From Gammaproteobacteria bacterium (GTDB lineage: Bacteria > Pseudomonadota > Gammaproteobacteria > Nevskiales > Nevskiaceae): a stretch of 42,168 nt of DNA. Under the pieces are notes generated by a model. It was not told where the DNA came from and ran no database searches. It saw only the letters and a program-made list of their open reading frames with translations. Position 1 is the first letter of the stretch, and each line of letters begins with the position of its first letter. The DNA is taken from NCBI GenBank assembly GCA_028871525.1, contig JAGWMX010000013.1, forward strand, positions 1 through 42,168, read 5' to 3'. Of the stretch, positions 7,479-15,955 are shown piece by piece. The position numbers and the translations under genes were made by a program.

Positions 7479-8116
7479 CAAAAACATCGGAAATGTTTTT
7501 GGACGCGCCCGGCGCGCGAGCAGAAGGCGCGTCAGGGACGGCGCACCTCAACGCGCCGGTGATCCTGGCGCTGTCCGGCAGCCAGCGTCGCGATTCCTAC
7601 AATGCGAGGCTGTTGCGGGCCGCGTCGGTCGGCGCGCAGCGTGGCGGGGCGACGGTGGGTTTCATCGACTGGGAGGCGTATCCGCTGCCGCTGTTCGATC
7701 CCGAAGTGGAAGATGCGGCGTTGCCCGATACGGTCCTTGCCTTCCGCGCCCGGCTGGCGGCCAGCCGCGGCTTGCTGATCGCCTGCCCGGAATACAACGC
7801 TTCGGTGACGCCGCTGCTGAAAAACGCGATCGACTGGGCCTCGCGACAGGCGCCGGGGGCGCCCGGGCCTTGTTTCAGCGGCGGCGTCGTAGCGCTGTTG
7901 TCGGCCTCTACCAGCCGGCTCGGCGGCGTTCGCGGACTGGATCACCTGCGCGACATCCTCAGCAGCGTCGGCGCATTGGTACTGCCCGATCAGTTCGCGC
8001 TGGTACAGGCCCAACATGCTTTCGGTGAAGACGGCCGGTTGCGCGACCAACGCCAACAGGCCGCCGCCGAGGCGGTGGCGCGGCGGTTGGCCGAGGTGGT
8101 CAGATTTTGGCGCTGA
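7475..8116 (+). CDS. NAD(P)H-dependent FMN reductase / flavodoxin-fold oxidoreductase
   Basis: A 213-residue cytoplasmic protein of the NADPH-dependent FMN reductase family (flavodoxin-like fold). The FMN-phosphate loop is GSQRRDSYNARLLRAA at about residues 34-49, and the flavin-binding segment CPEYNASVTPLLKNAIDWAS follows near 104-123. Both are diagnostic. Members reduce FMN, quinones, azo dyes or chromate; the substrate cannot be told here. The GTG at 7475 overlaps the preceding stop, while ATG at 7493 (MFLDAPG) is an equally good start and removes six residues. Either start leaves an N-terminal extension of 25-30 residues before the first strand (VILALSGS), longer than usual for the family. 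The 3' end overlaps the next gene by 10 bases. Confidence 0.88.
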   Translation: MTKTSEMFLDAPGARAEGASGTAHLNAPVILALSGSQRRDSYNARLLRAASVGAQRGGATVGFIDWEAYPLPLFDPEVEDAALPDTVLAFRARLAASRGLLIACPEYNASVTPLLKNAIDWASRQAPGAPGPCFSGGVVALLSASTSRLGGVRGLDHLRDILSSVGALVLPDQFALVQAQHAFGEDGRLRDQRQQAAAEAVARRLAEVVRFWR

Positions 8117-9549
8117 CACCGCCGCCGGGGCGGGATTACCGCGCACTGCTGCCGGTGCTGGCTGGCGCGCTGTGGTTGGCCGCAGCGTCGCCGGTGGCGC
8201 TGGCGCTGGGGCTGACGCCGGGGCTGTTGCTGTTCGGCGGCGGCCTGGCGGTGCTGTGGCGCGTGGAGCCGACCCGGGCTTACGGCGCCGTTGCGGCCGG
8301 CGGCCTGCTCGGCATGCTGCTGTGGCTGCCGGGCTTGGCGATAACTCAGTGGTGGCGGGCGCTGGACAGCGGACTGCTGTCGGCGGCGAGTTTTCTTCTG
8401 GCGGGCCGCGCCGGATTGGAGCTGGCGCTGGCGCCGCCGATGGCACCGTCGCCGCCATCGGGCTGGCGCAGCGAAGCCAAGGCGGCGCTGGACCAGGCGC
8501 TGGTGGCGTATTTCTCCGGTACCGCCGCAATCCCCGGCGGCCAGCGATTGGCGACGCTGCCGCAGCGGCTGTCTGTGCTGGTCGATGCGCTGGATGACCC
8601 GGCGGTGGCGCAGGCGTTGACCGCGGCGCCGCCGGCGCCGCCGCACTCCGAGCAGCGGCCGCGGCGGGCGGTCGGTTTCCGTTTCGCGCAAATCACGTTC
8701 GTCAGCGGTTTCGCGCCGCCGCCGGCGCTCGGTGCGCCGCCGGCGTGGCTGTCGTCGACGGCCAACGCCCGAGCCAGTGCCTGGGTGCTGCGCCAGCCCG
8801 GACCCGGCCGGCCGTGGCTGCTGTGCGTGCACGGCTACCGGATGGGTCTGGCGTGGATGGATCTGCGGCTGTTTCGGCCGGCCGAGCTGTTCGAGCGGCA
8901 CGGCTACAACCTGGTGGTGCCGACGCTGCCGCTGCATGGCGTGCGGCGCGCCGGACGCCGCAGCGGCGACGGCTATCTCGACGGCGAGCTGACCGATCTG
9001 GTTTACGCGCAGGCGCAGGCGCTGTGGGATCTGCGCCGCTGGTTGGCCTGGATTCGCGTGCAGGAGCCGGGAGCCCGCATCGGCGTGGTCGGCTACAGCC
9101 TTGGCGGCTACAACGCCGCGCTGCTGGCGGCGCACGAGCCGGAGCTTGAATTCGTCGCCGCCGGCATCCCGGTGGCGGATCTCACCGCGCTGTTGTGGGA
9201 TCACCTACCGCTGCCGCAGCGCGGCTATCTCGCCGCCTGCGGCGTCGATCGGGCGCGCTACCGCCGGCTGCTGGCGCCGGTCAGCCCGTTGACGCTGCCG
9301 CCGCGGCTGGCGGCGGAACGGCTGGCGATATTCGCCGGCAGCGCCGACCGTGTGGTGCCGCCGGCGCAGCCGCTGGTGCTGGCGCGGCACTGGGGCGTTG
9401 AGGTGGAGTGGTTCCCCGGCGGGCATCTGACCTTCATCGGTGAACCCGCGGTGGCCGCCGCGCTGCGCCGGCTGCGGCGTGCCGCCGGCTGGGAGGATGA
9501 AGCTGCCGTTACACTAGGCGCGGGCGCTGCTGAAACCTCCAGGTCATGA
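8107..9549 (+). CDS. Membrane-associated alpha/beta hydrolase
   Basis: A 480-residue protein with two parts. The N-terminal about 90 residues hold two or three hydrophobic segments (LLPVLAGALWLAAASPVALA, then LTPGLLLFGGGLAVLW and GLLGMLLWLPGLAI), indicating an inner-membrane anchor. From about residue 230 a hydrolase domain begins: LLCVHGYRMG (oxyanion region), GVVGYSLGGYNAALL with nucleophile Ser331, GSADRVVPP with the likely acid residue, and GGHLTF with the catalytic His. The TTG at 8107 overlaps the flavin reductase gene; no ATG lies before the first hydrophobic segment, so the exact start is uncertain. The stop overlaps the next start (ATGA at 9546-9549). Coupling to a ketoacyl synthase suggests an acyl-ester or lipid substrate, but this is inference. 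Confidence 0.75.
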   Translation: MALTPPPGRDYRALLPVLAGALWLAAASPVALALGLTPGLLLFGGGLAVLWRVEPTRAYGAVAAGGLLGMLLWLPGLAITQWWRALDSGLLSAASFLLAGRAGLELALAPPMAPSPPSGWRSEAKAALDQALVAYFSGTAAIPGGQRLATLPQRLSVLVDALDDPAVAQALTAAPPAPPHSEQRPRRAVGFRFAQITFVSGFAPPPALGAPPAWLSSTANARASAWVLRQPGPGRPWLLCVHGYRMGLAWMDLRLFRPAELFERHGYNLVVPTLPLHGVRRAGRRSGDGYLDGELTDLVYAQAQALWDLRRWLAWIRVQEPGARIGVVGYSLGGYNAALLAAHEPELEFVAAGIPVADLTALLWDHLPLPQRGYLAACGVDRARYRRLLAPVSPLTLPPRLAAERLAIFAGSADRVVPPAQPLVLARHWGVEVEWFPGGHLTFIGEPAVAAALRRLRRAAGWEDEAAVTLGAGAAETSRS

Positions 9550-10667
9550 AACGCATCTGCATCAGCGGCTCGGGTCTGTATACGCCGCCGCAATCGGTTT
9601 CCAACGAGGAGTTGGCGGTGGCGTACAACCGCTATGCCCAGCGCGAGAACGAGCGCCAGGCTGCGGCGATCGCCGCCGGCACCGCCGAGCCGCTGCCGAT
9701 GTCTTCGCCGGAGTTCATCGTCAAGGCTTCGGGCATCCGCTCGCGCCACGTCGTCGATCGCGGCGGCGTCCTGGATCCGGCGCGGATGCGGCCGCGCCTG
9801 CCGCGCCGCGGCGACGACGAGCCGAGCCTGATGTGCGAGATGGGGCTGCTGGCCGCGCGCCAGGCGCTGGCCGGCGCCGGCCGCGCGGCGGCGGAGATCG
9901 ACGCGGTGCTGGTGGCCTGCTCGAACATGCAACGGCCGTATCCGGCGATGGCGGTCGAGCTGCAGCATTACCTCGGTGCCGGCGGCTATGCCTACGACGT
10001 CAACGTCGCCTGTGCCTCGGCCGCGTTCGGCGTGCAGGCGGCGGCCGATGCGGTGGCGCGCGGCTCGGCGCGCGCGGCGTTGGTGGTGTCGCCGGAGATC
10101 TGCACCGGCCATCTGAATTTCATGAACCGTGACTGCCACTTCATTTTCGGCGACGCCGCCACTGCACTGCTGGTCGAATCGATGGACGTGGCTCACGGTC
10201 AGGCGACGTTCGAGATTCTCGGCACCCGGCTGGCGACGCAGTATTCCAACAACATCCGCAACAATTTCGGTTTTCTGAACGCCTGCGAGGAGCCGCGACG
10301 GCCCTGGGACGACGTTCTATTCCGCCAGGAGGGACGCAAGGTGTTCAAGGAGGTGGTGCCGCTGGTCGCCGAACTGATCCTCGCGCACCTGGCCGATCTC
10401 GGCATCGAGGCCGCCGCCGTCAGGCGCTTCTGGCTGCACCAGGCCAACCTGTCGATGAACCAGTTGATCGCCCGGCGGGTGCTCGGCCGCGAGCCGAGCG
10501 AGGCCGAGGCGCCGGTGATCCTCGACGAATACGCCAATACCAGCTCGGCCGGCTCGGTGATCGCCTTCCACAAATTCCATGCCGATCTGGCGCCCGGCGA
10601 TCTGGGCGTGCTCTGCGCTTTCGGGGCGGGTTATTCGGCCGGCTGCGTGGTGCTCAAGCGGCTGTAG
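9546..10667 (+). CDS. FabH-like 3-oxoacyl-ACP synthase III
   Basis: A 373-residue thiolase-fold condensing enzyme. The catalytic triad of KAS III is complete: Cys156 in VNVACASAAFG, His298 in WLHQANLSMN and Asn331 in ANTSSAGS. The C-terminal FGAGYSAGCVVL strand is also typical. Length and features match the FabH-like branch represented by Pseudomonas PA3286, which condenses medium-chain acyl-CoA with malonyl-ACP, better than the shorter canonical FabH. An insertion of about 50 residues near the N-terminus (30-80) also separates it from canonical FabH. It is translationally coupled to the upstream hydrolase and is not in a fab operon, so it more likely feeds exogenous or beta-oxidation acyl groups into lipid synthesis than starts housekeeping synthesis. 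The latter part is inference. Confidence 0.85.
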   Translation: MKRICISGSGLYTPPQSVSNEELAVAYNRYAQRENERQAAAIAAGTAEPLPMSSPEFIVKASGIRSRHVVDRGGVLDPARMRPRLPRRGDDEPSLMCEMGLLAARQALAGAGRAAAEIDAVLVACSNMQRPYPAMAVELQHYLGAGGYAYDVNVACASAAFGVQAAADAVARGSARAALVVSPEICTGHLNFMNRDCHFIFGDAATALLVESMDVAHGQATFEILGTRLATQYSNNIRNNFGFLNACEEPRRPWDDVLFRQEGRKVFKEVVPLVAELILAHLADLGIEAAAVRRFWLHQANLSMNQLIARRVLGREPSEAEAPVILDEYANTSSAGSVIAFHKFHADLAPGDLGVLCAFGAGYSAGCVVLKRL

Positions 10668-10684
10668 GCGCGGGTGATCGCCGC

Positions 10685-10702
10685 TTGTCACACCGCTGTC
10701 AC
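10685..10702 (+). promoter_or_regulatory. Pho box upstream of phoB
   Basis: Two direct repeats TTGTCAC (10685-10691) and CTGTCAC (10696-10702) are spaced exactly 11 bases, the pattern bound by phosphorylated PhoB. A weak -10 candidate CATGCT at 10713-10718 sits about 10 bases downstream, as in PhoB-activated promoters. It implies autoregulation of phoBR. Confidence 0.85.
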
Positions 10703-10742
10703 GGCTTGCCCGCATGCTTGAAAGTAGCGTTAAATCGACGGC

Positions 10743-11444
10743 ATGGGTATGCAGGGCAAACAGATTCTGGTGGTCGACGACGAGGCACCGATCCGCGACA
10801 TGCTGCGGTTCGGCCTCGAGCGCAGCGGTTTCAGGGTGTCGCGGGCCGCCGACGTGCCGTCGGCGCGGCTGGCGGTCGCACAGACGCACCCGGATCTGCT
10901 GCTGCTGGACTGGATGCTGCCGGCGGTATCCGGCATCGAGTACGCGCGCGAGTTGAAAGCGGCGGCGACCACACGCGATCTGCCGATCATCATGCTGACC
11001 GCGCGCGGCGAGGAAGAGGACGCCGTGCGCGGTCTGAACGTCGGTTGCGACGACTACATCGCCAAACCATTTTCGATGCCGGAGCTGGTGGCGCGCATCC
11101 AGGCGGTGCTGCGGCGCAGCGTGCCGGGAGGCGAGTCCGAGCGCATCCGCGTCAACGGGCTGGAGGTCGACGCCGCCAGCCAGCGGGTGACGATGAGCGG
11201 CGAGCCGGTGCATTTGGGGCCCACCGAGTATCGACTGCTGCACTTCTTCGTCAGCCATCCGGAGCGGGTGTATACCCGCGAGCAGGTGCTGGACCGGGTC
11301 TGGGGGCAGAACGTTTACGTCGAGGAACGCACGGTGGACGTGCACATCCGGCGCCTGCGCAAGGCCCTGGCGCCACACGGCTGCGACGCGATGATCCAGA
11401 CCGTGCGCGGTACCGGCTACCGTTTTTCGGAGAAGCACGGGTGA
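10743..11444 (+). CDS. phoB: Phosphate regulon response regulator PhoB
   Basis: A 233-residue OmpR/PhoB-family regulator that activates phosphate-starvation genes when phosphorylated by PhoR. The receiver domain (about 1-120) has the acidic pair Asp12-Asp13 in LVVDDE, phospho-acceptor Asp56 in LLLLDWMLP and Lys108 in IAKPFS. The C-terminal winged-helix domain (about 130-230) contains [12 protein letters not shown] and the recognition-helix segment [17 protein letters not shown]. The ATG at 10743 is used; ATG at 10749 would remove two residues. phoR begins 25 bases after the stop. A Pho box 41 bases upstream indicates self-activation. Identity is firm because of the paired phoR, the Pho box and the downstream Pho-type porin and phoU. 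Confidence 0.96.
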   Translation: MGMQGKQILVVDDEAPIRDMLRFGLERSGFRVSRAADVPSARLAVAQTHPDLLLLDWMLPAVSGIEYARELKAAATTRDLPIIMLTARGEEEDAVRGLNVGCDDYIAKPFSMPELVARIQAVLRRSVPGGESERIRVNGLEVDAASQRVTMSGEPVHLGPTEYRLLHFFVSHPERVYTREQVLDRVWGQNVYVEERTVDVHIRRLRKALAPHGCDAMIQTVRGTGYRFSEKHG

Positions 11445-11469
11445 ACCCCGGTTCGCGGGTGCGGGTGGC

Positions 11470-12810
11470 GTGAACCCGGCGCTGCGCGCCGAGGTCGTGC
11501 GCGTCGCGCTGCTGGCATTTTTCGGCGTGCTTGTGGGAGGGCTCAGCGTCAGTCTGACGCTCGGCGCGTTGGCGTTTTGCGCCGCCTATCTGGCGCTGAA
11601 TCTGTGGCGGCTGGCGCAGTTGCGGGCATGGCTGCGGCGGCCGAAGCAGGCGGCGCTGCCGGACGGCAGCGGCCTGTGGGGTGAGGTCTTCGAGCGGCTG
11701 ACTGACATACAGCGGCGCAACCGCAAGCGCAAAAAGCGTCTGGCGCACATCCTCGCCGAGTTCCAGGCCTCCACCGCGGCGTTGCCGGACGGGGCGGTGG
11801 TGCTGGCGTCGCGCGGCGAGATCGTCTGGTTCAACGACGCCGCGCAGGCGCTGCTGGGACTGCGCGTGTCGCAGGACTTCGGTCAGCGCGTGGTCAACCT
11901 GGTCAGACACCCGAACTTCATCGAATATTTCGCGAGCGATGACTACCGCGGCGAGGTCGAGGCGCCGTCGCCGGTCAATCCCGCGGTCATCTGCTCGTTG
12001 CGCATTATCCCGTACGGCAACGGCCAGCGCCTGCTGATCGTGCGCGACGTTTCCGAGGCACGGCGGCTGGAAGCCACGCGCCGCGATTTCGTCGCCAACG
12101 CCAGCCACGAACTGCGCACGCCGCTGACCGTGCTGCGCGGTTATCTGGATCTGATCGAACCCGAAACGCATGGCGCCGGGCCGCTGCAGCCGTGGCGCAG
12201 CCCGCTGCGGGAAATGCGCAAGCAGGTGACACGCATGGAGGCGCTGATCGGCGATCTGCTGAAGCTGGCGCGGCTGGAGGCCGAGGCGATCCACAGCCGT
12301 CAGGATCTGGTCGACGTGCCGCAGATGCTGACCCGGCTGCGCGACGAAGCCGCGGCGATGTCGGCAGGTCAGCACCGTTTCGAAGCCGAGATCGACACCG
12401 GTTTACTGCTGTTCGGGCACGAAAGCGAACTGCATAGCGTGTTTTCCAATCTGCTGACCAATGCCGTGCAGTACACGCCGCCGGGCGGCATCGTCCGGCT
12501 GCGCTGGTGGAGCGACGATCGCGGTGCCTGCTTTGCGGTGGCCGACACCGGCATCGGCATCGCCGCCGAGGACGTCCCGCGCATCACCGAGCGCTTCTAC
12601 CGCGTCGACGTCAGCCGCTCGCGCGAGCGCGGCGGCACCGGGCTGGGGTTGGCGATCGTCAAGCACGCGCTGGAGCTGCACGAGGGACGGCTGCAAGTGG
12701 AAAGCGAGCTCGGCGTCGGCAGCACCTTCACCTGCCTGTTCCCGCCGCAGCGCGTCCGCCGCCGGGACGCCCGCGTGCCGGCGGTGGCTGCCGTCCGTCC
12801 GGCGGACTGA
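11470..12810 (+). CDS. phoR: Phosphate regulon sensor histidine kinase PhoR
   Basis: A 446-residue inner-membrane sensor kinase. Two N-terminal hydrophobic helices (about 10-45) with almost no periplasmic loop are typical of PhoR, which senses phosphate through PstSCAB-PhoU. A basic linker (RRNRKRKKRLA) and a PAS domain (about 95-190, LPDGAVVLASRGEIVWFN) follow. The kinase core has the H-box ANASHELRTPLT with His213, N-box Asn331 (NLLTNAVQYTPPG), G1 box ADTGIGI and G2 box GGTGLGLAIVKH. The start is GTG at 11470, in frame with MNPALRAEVV. The C-terminal tail after FTCLFPP is basic and Ala/Val-rich, longer than usual. All catalytic boxes are intact. Confidence 0.95.
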   Translation: MNPALRAEVVRVALLAFFGVLVGGLSVSLTLGALAFCAAYLALNLWRLAQLRAWLRRPKQAALPDGSGLWGEVFERLTDIQRRNRKRKKRLAHILAEFQASTAALPDGAVVLASRGEIVWFNDAAQALLGLRVSQDFGQRVVNLVRHPNFIEYFASDDYRGEVEAPSPVNPAVICSLRIIPYGNGQRLLIVRDVSEARRLEATRRDFVANASHELRTPLTVLRGYLDLIEPETHGAGPLQPWRSPLREMRKQVTRMEALIGDLLKLARLEAEAIHSRQDLVDVPQMLTRLRDEAAAMSAGQHRFEAEIDTGLLLFGHESELHSVFSNLLTNAVQYTPPGGIVRLRWWSDDRGACFAVADTGIGIAAEDVPRITERFYRVDVSRSRERGGTGLGLAIVKHALELHEGRLQVESELGVGSTFTCLFPPQRVRRRDARVPAVAAVRPAD

Positions 12811-12812
12811 GG

Positions 12813-12841
12813 CCGTCACAAAACCGTAACCTCTGCGTCAT
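12813..12841 (+). promoter_or_regulatory. Triple Pho box upstream of the porin gene
   Basis: Three PhoB half-sites run in the same direction at exact 11-base spacing: CCGTCAC (12813-12819), CCGTAAC (12824-12830) and GCGTCAT (12835-12841). They begin 2 bases after the phoR stop and about 100 bases before the porin start. The array supports strong phosphate-starvation induction of the porin, separate from phoBR transcription. A CAGAAT at 12863-12868 is a possible -10 element, although its spacing is longer than ideal. Confidence 0.85.
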
Positions 12842-12939
12842 CGCCGGATCACGAAACCTGCCCAGAATCGCGGTCACTGAGCGAGCGGCGCTGCCGCGTC
12901 ACCCGCTCGATACATCCGTTCGAATTCTGGGAGATCCGT

Positions 12940-14238
12940 GTGAAGACGATGCTGAGATTCGGTGCCGTGGCGCTAGCGGTCGGCACCAGTTTGTGGGCTG
13001 TTGCCGCCAACGCCGCCGACGATGCCAGCACCACCGGCGGCATCACCGTCAAGTCCAGCGACGGCAATTTCGAGGCCTCGCTCGGTGGCCGCATCCATTT
13101 CGACGGCGCGATCCTGTTCCCGGACGACAACAGCCGGCTGGGGATCACCAATTCCAAAAACGACAGCGGGTTCTTCTTCCGCCGCGTGTTCATCTCGCTG
13201 AAAGGCAAAGCCTACGGCTGGGGGTACCAAATGAACGAGGACATCAGTACCAACGGATCGGCGGCGTCGGGTTTCAACGAACTCTGGCTGGAGCATTCGC
13301 TGCTGCCGGGCGGCACCATCTACATCGGTCAGCACAAGCCATGGCGCAGCATGGACGAGATGTCCAGCAACAACAATCTGCCGCTGATGGAGCGCAACGT
13401 GTTGTCGGCCAACGGCCTGTTCGGTGGCCGCGATTTCACCCAGGGGCTGTACTACCGAAACGTCACCAAGGGGCTGCTCGGCAGCGGCGACAGCTTCTGG
13501 TGGGGCCTGTCGTTTTATACCGACGGCAAAGCCGGCCAGACCACCGGCCGCAGCTACGGCAGCAACGCCCGCCTCGCCTATGCCCCGATCGTCGGCGCGC
13601 ACGAGTGGCTGCACTTCGGTCTGACCTATTCGTACGACAACATCTCCAGGCAAGGCGACGGCTACGGCAAGATCGCACCCGGTTATTCCACCTGGTACGC
13701 GAAGAAGGGCCAGGGTGTCACGCTGGTGTCGTTTGCCGGCGGCAGCGGCAACAGCGGCGTTAACGCCGGTGTCGGCACCGCAGAGATCGCCGGCGCCTAC
13801 GGCGCGTTCTATTTCCAGGGCGAATACGGCACCACCCACCAGTGGTCATCGCTGAAAGGCAGTGCAGGTGAGACCGCCACCGTCAGCGCATTTTCCACCA
13901 CGCTGGCCTATATGCTGACCGGCGAGACGCGTCCGTATAGCACCAGCGATGCCAGCTACGGCGGCGTCAAGCCGCTGCACAGCTACGGCGCCTTCGAAGT
14001 GGCGGTGCGCTACGATTTCGAGCGCAACCGCACGCTGTCGACCTGCGCCATTCCGATCCCTGCCGGCGGCCCCGCTGCCACCAACTGCAGCGTTCATTCG
14101 CTGACCGCCGGCATCAACTACTACGTCAATCCCAACGTGCGCTTCATGATCAACTACAGCCACGGTCGCATTAACGCCGGCGTCCCCGGCGGCGATCATG
14201 CCAATGCGATCATGGCGCGCGCGCAGTTTGCTTTCTGA
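12940..14238 (+). CDS. Phosphate/polyphosphate-selective outer-membrane porin (OprP/OprO family)
   Basis: A 432-residue outer-membrane beta-barrel. A signal peptide covers residues 1 to about 25 (LRFGAVALAVGTSLWAVAANA), and the mature protein starts near ADDAST. Family features include GGRIHFDGAILFPDD, FFFRRVFISLKGKAYGWGY, YIGQHKPWRSMDEM and a barrel-ending ARAQFAF with terminal Phe, the signal for outer-membrane insertion. OprP forms anion-specific trimers for phosphate uptake, and OprO prefers polyphosphate; which applies cannot be judged from sequence alone. The start GTG at 12940 follows GGGAG at a suitable distance; ATG at 12949 is an alternative. Location between phoR and phoU, behind a triple Pho box, makes phosphate control nearly certain. 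A strong terminator follows. Confidence 0.92.
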   Translation: MKTMLRFGAVALAVGTSLWAVAANAADDASTTGGITVKSSDGNFEASLGGRIHFDGAILFPDDNSRLGITNSKNDSGFFFRRVFISLKGKAYGWGYQMNEDISTNGSAASGFNELWLEHSLLPGGTIYIGQHKPWRSMDEMSSNNNLPLMERNVLSANGLFGGRDFTQGLYYRNVTKGLLGSGDSFWWGLSFYTDGKAGQTTGRSYGSNARLAYAPIVGAHEWLHFGLTYSYDNISRQGDGYGKIAPGYSTWYAKKGQGVTLVSFAGGSGNSGVNAGVGTAEIAGAYGAFYFQGEYGTTHQWSSLKGSAGETATVSAFSTTLAYMLTGETRPYSTSDASYGGVKPLHSYGAFEVAVRYDFERNRTLSTCAIPIPAGGPAATNCSVHSLTAGINYYVNPNVRFMINYSHGRINAGVPGGDHANAIMARAQFAF

Positions 14239-14268
14239 GCCCGTCTCCTTCCGGGATGCTCCTGTCGT

Positions 14269-14306
14269 CCGGCCGGATAACCCCATACTCCGGCCGGGCT
14301 TTTTTT
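14269..14306 (+). terminator. Rho-independent terminator after the porin gene
   Basis: A perfect 9-bp stem CCGGCCGGA (14269-14277) / TCCGGCCGG (14289-14297) with an 11-base loop is followed by GC and seven Ts (14300-14306). It is a classic intrinsic terminator 30 bases after the porin stop. Confidence 0.95.
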
Positions 14307-14327
14307 CGTCCGATAAGAGGCTTATGC

Positions 14328-14349
14328 TCAACTCTTCGAGTTGATTTTT
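14328..14349 (+). terminator. Second hairpin plus T-run just before phoU
   Basis: TCAACTC (14328-14334) and GAGTTGA (14338-14344) form a perfect 7-bp stem with a 3-base loop, directly followed by five Ts (14345-14349) and only 13 bases before the phoU ATG. It may be a backup terminator for read-through from the porin, or a leader attenuator of phoU. A TATGCT (14324-14329) overlaps its left edge and could be a -10 box. Confidence 0.6.
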
Positions 14350-14362
14350 CGATACCGCGGCC

Positions 14363-15076
14363 ATGAACACTCCACTCAAACAGCACCTGTCCAGCCAGTT
14401 CAACGCCGAACTCGAGGACGTGCGCCAGCGCGTTCTGGCGATGGGGGGGCTGGTCGAGCAACAGATCGGCGATGCCACCCGCGCACTGATGGAGGGCGAC
14501 AGCACGCTCGGACAGCAGGTGGACGACACCGACGTCCAGGTCAATCGCTTCGAGGTGACAATCGACGAGGAATGCGGCGGCATTCTCGCGCGCCGGCAGC
14601 CGACGGCCGGCGACCTGCGGCTGGTGCACGCAATCATCAAGACCATCACCGACTTAGAGCGCATCGGCGACGAAGCCAGCAAGATCGCGCGGATGGCACG
14701 TGATCTGGCGGTACAGGACCGCGGCGGCACGCCGCTGGTCGAGGTCGGCTCCATGTCGCGGCACGTCACGCAGATGGTGCACGACGCACTGGATGCGTTC
14801 GCGCGCATGGATACCGAAGCGGCGCTGGCGGTGGCGCGCGAGGACAACGCAGTCGACCGTGAATACGAGGCGCTGCTGCGCCAGTGCATCACCTTCATGA
14901 TGGAAGACCCGCGCACGATCCGCCGGGTGATGGACGTGATCTGGTCGGTGCGCGCGCTGGAGCGCATCGGTGACCACGCCCGCAACATCGCCGAATACGT
15001 GGTCTATTTCGTCAAGGGCAAGGACGTGCGCCACCTCGGCCTGGAGGCGATGGAGCGCGAGGTCAAGGGACTATGA
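14363..15076 (+). CDS. phoU: Phosphate signalling regulator PhoU
   Basis: A 237-residue all-helical cytoplasmic protein of two repeated PhoU three-helix bundles (about 15-110 and 120-215). Each bundle carries the metal-binding signature: ITDLERIGDEASKIARMA in the first and VRALERIGDHARNIAEYV in the second. PhoU links the PstSCAB transporter to PhoR and keeps the regulon off when phosphate is plentiful. The start MNTPLKQHLSSQFNAELEDVR matches family N-termini. Usually phoU follows pstB; here it follows the Pho-regulated porin and its terminator, and no pst gene is in the window. The neighbouring minus-strand cluster converges on it from the right. Confidence 0.96.
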   Translation: MNTPLKQHLSSQFNAELEDVRQRVLAMGGLVEQQIGDATRALMEGDSTLGQQVDDTDVQVNRFEVTIDEECGGILARRQPTAGDLRLVHAIIKTITDLERIGDEASKIARMARDLAVQDRGGTPLVEVGSMSRHVTQMVHDALDAFARMDTEAALAVAREDNAVDREYEALLRQCITFMMEDPRTIRRVMDVIWSVRALERIGDHARNIAEYVVYFVKGKDVRHLGLEAMEREVKGL

Positions 15077-15204
15077 GGCGCAGCCGGCAAAGCCCTGGAC
15101 GGCAACCCGGATGTCTGCCGCAGTACCGCGCGTTCGCACGACAACGCTCGAGAACCTGACGGGTTCTGCATTCCGCACCCGCACGAGCCGCGCCGGGCCA
15201 GGGA

Positions 15205-15921
15205 TCATCGGCCGGCGGCCGGGGGATTGGTATTGGAGCCGCCCGGTTGCGTCGCGACGCCCGTGGCGGGGGTGGATGTCAGCAATTCCACCAGCTGGCT
15301 GGCCAGTCCGCGGCAGGCGGCGGCTTGGGTGCGCGCGATCAGCGGAATCGGCACGATGATGGCCGGGATGAACGAAGTGCCGGTGGCCTTGACGCTGGTT
15401 TTGCCGACCACCCGGCGGTCGTGCAGATCCCAGACGGAACATTTGTAGGCGGATTGTTTGTCCCAGGTGACGAAGCCGAAGCAGGCGGGGGCGGCGCCCG
15501 CCAGCCCGCAGGACATGTTGCCGTGCGTGTTGGTGGCCTCGGTGTCGCCATCCACCCAAACCATGTAATCGACGCCGGTGGAACGGATGCGCTGCGCCAC
15601 CTCCGGCTTATCGAGCAGCGCCGGCAGCGCGTCGGGCGATAACGGCGCGGCGCGCGGCTCCAGCCACGGGAACAGCGCGTCCAGGAACGCCTGCTGCGAA
15701 TAGACCTTGATGTTTTTTTCGGCCAAGGCCTTGGCCAGGCACTCGGTGAAATCCGCTTCGGCCTCGTGATTGCCATGATCGCGGCGGCTTAAAACGACGA
15801 CGGATTTTCCACTGGCGAGGTGTGCGCTTTCAGACGCCTCCCGGATCTGTTCGACCTCGGAGGTTACGCAACCCGAGAGCAATAACGCCAATACCGCCGG
15901 AAGCAACAGCTGCGTGCTCAT
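15205..15921 (-). CDS. Hypothetical lipoprotein, last gene of the envelope cluster
   Basis: I do not recognise a named family. The 238-residue product starts with a lipoprotein signal (MSTQLLLPAVLALLLSGC, lipid-anchored Cys18; residue +2 is Val, which favours the outer membrane). The body contains an alternating strand/helix pattern with SGKSVVVLSRRDHGN, an ADFTECLAKALAEKNIKVYS helix-strand unit, and TGVDYMVWVDGDTE. This resembles the nucleotide-free alpha/beta fold seen in CsgG- and TolB-N-like envelope proteins. A hydrophobic strand follows (ATGTSFIPAIIVPIPLIART). The C-terminus is low-complexity Thr/Pro/Gly. It lies 34 bases downstream of another lipoprotein gene on the same strand and is probably the promoter-distal end of the operon. 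A small hairpin (AGAACC 15151-15156 / GGTTCT 15162-15167) lies after its stop. Confidence 0.7.
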   Translation of the reverse strand: MSTQLLLPAVLALLLSGCVTSEVEQIREASESAHLASGKSVVVLSRRDHGNHEAEADFTECLAKALAEKNIKVYSQQAFLDALFPWLEPRAAPLSPDALPALLDKPEVAQRIRSTGVDYMVWVDGDTEATNTHGNMSCGLAGAAPACFGFVTWDKQSAYKCSVWDLHDRRVVGKTSVKATGTSFIPAIIVPIPLIARTQAAACRGLASQLVELLTSTPATGVATQPGGSNTNPPAAGR

Positions 15922-15955
15922 CGCCTACTCTCCCGTGTGTCCCCATCGCCGCGAT

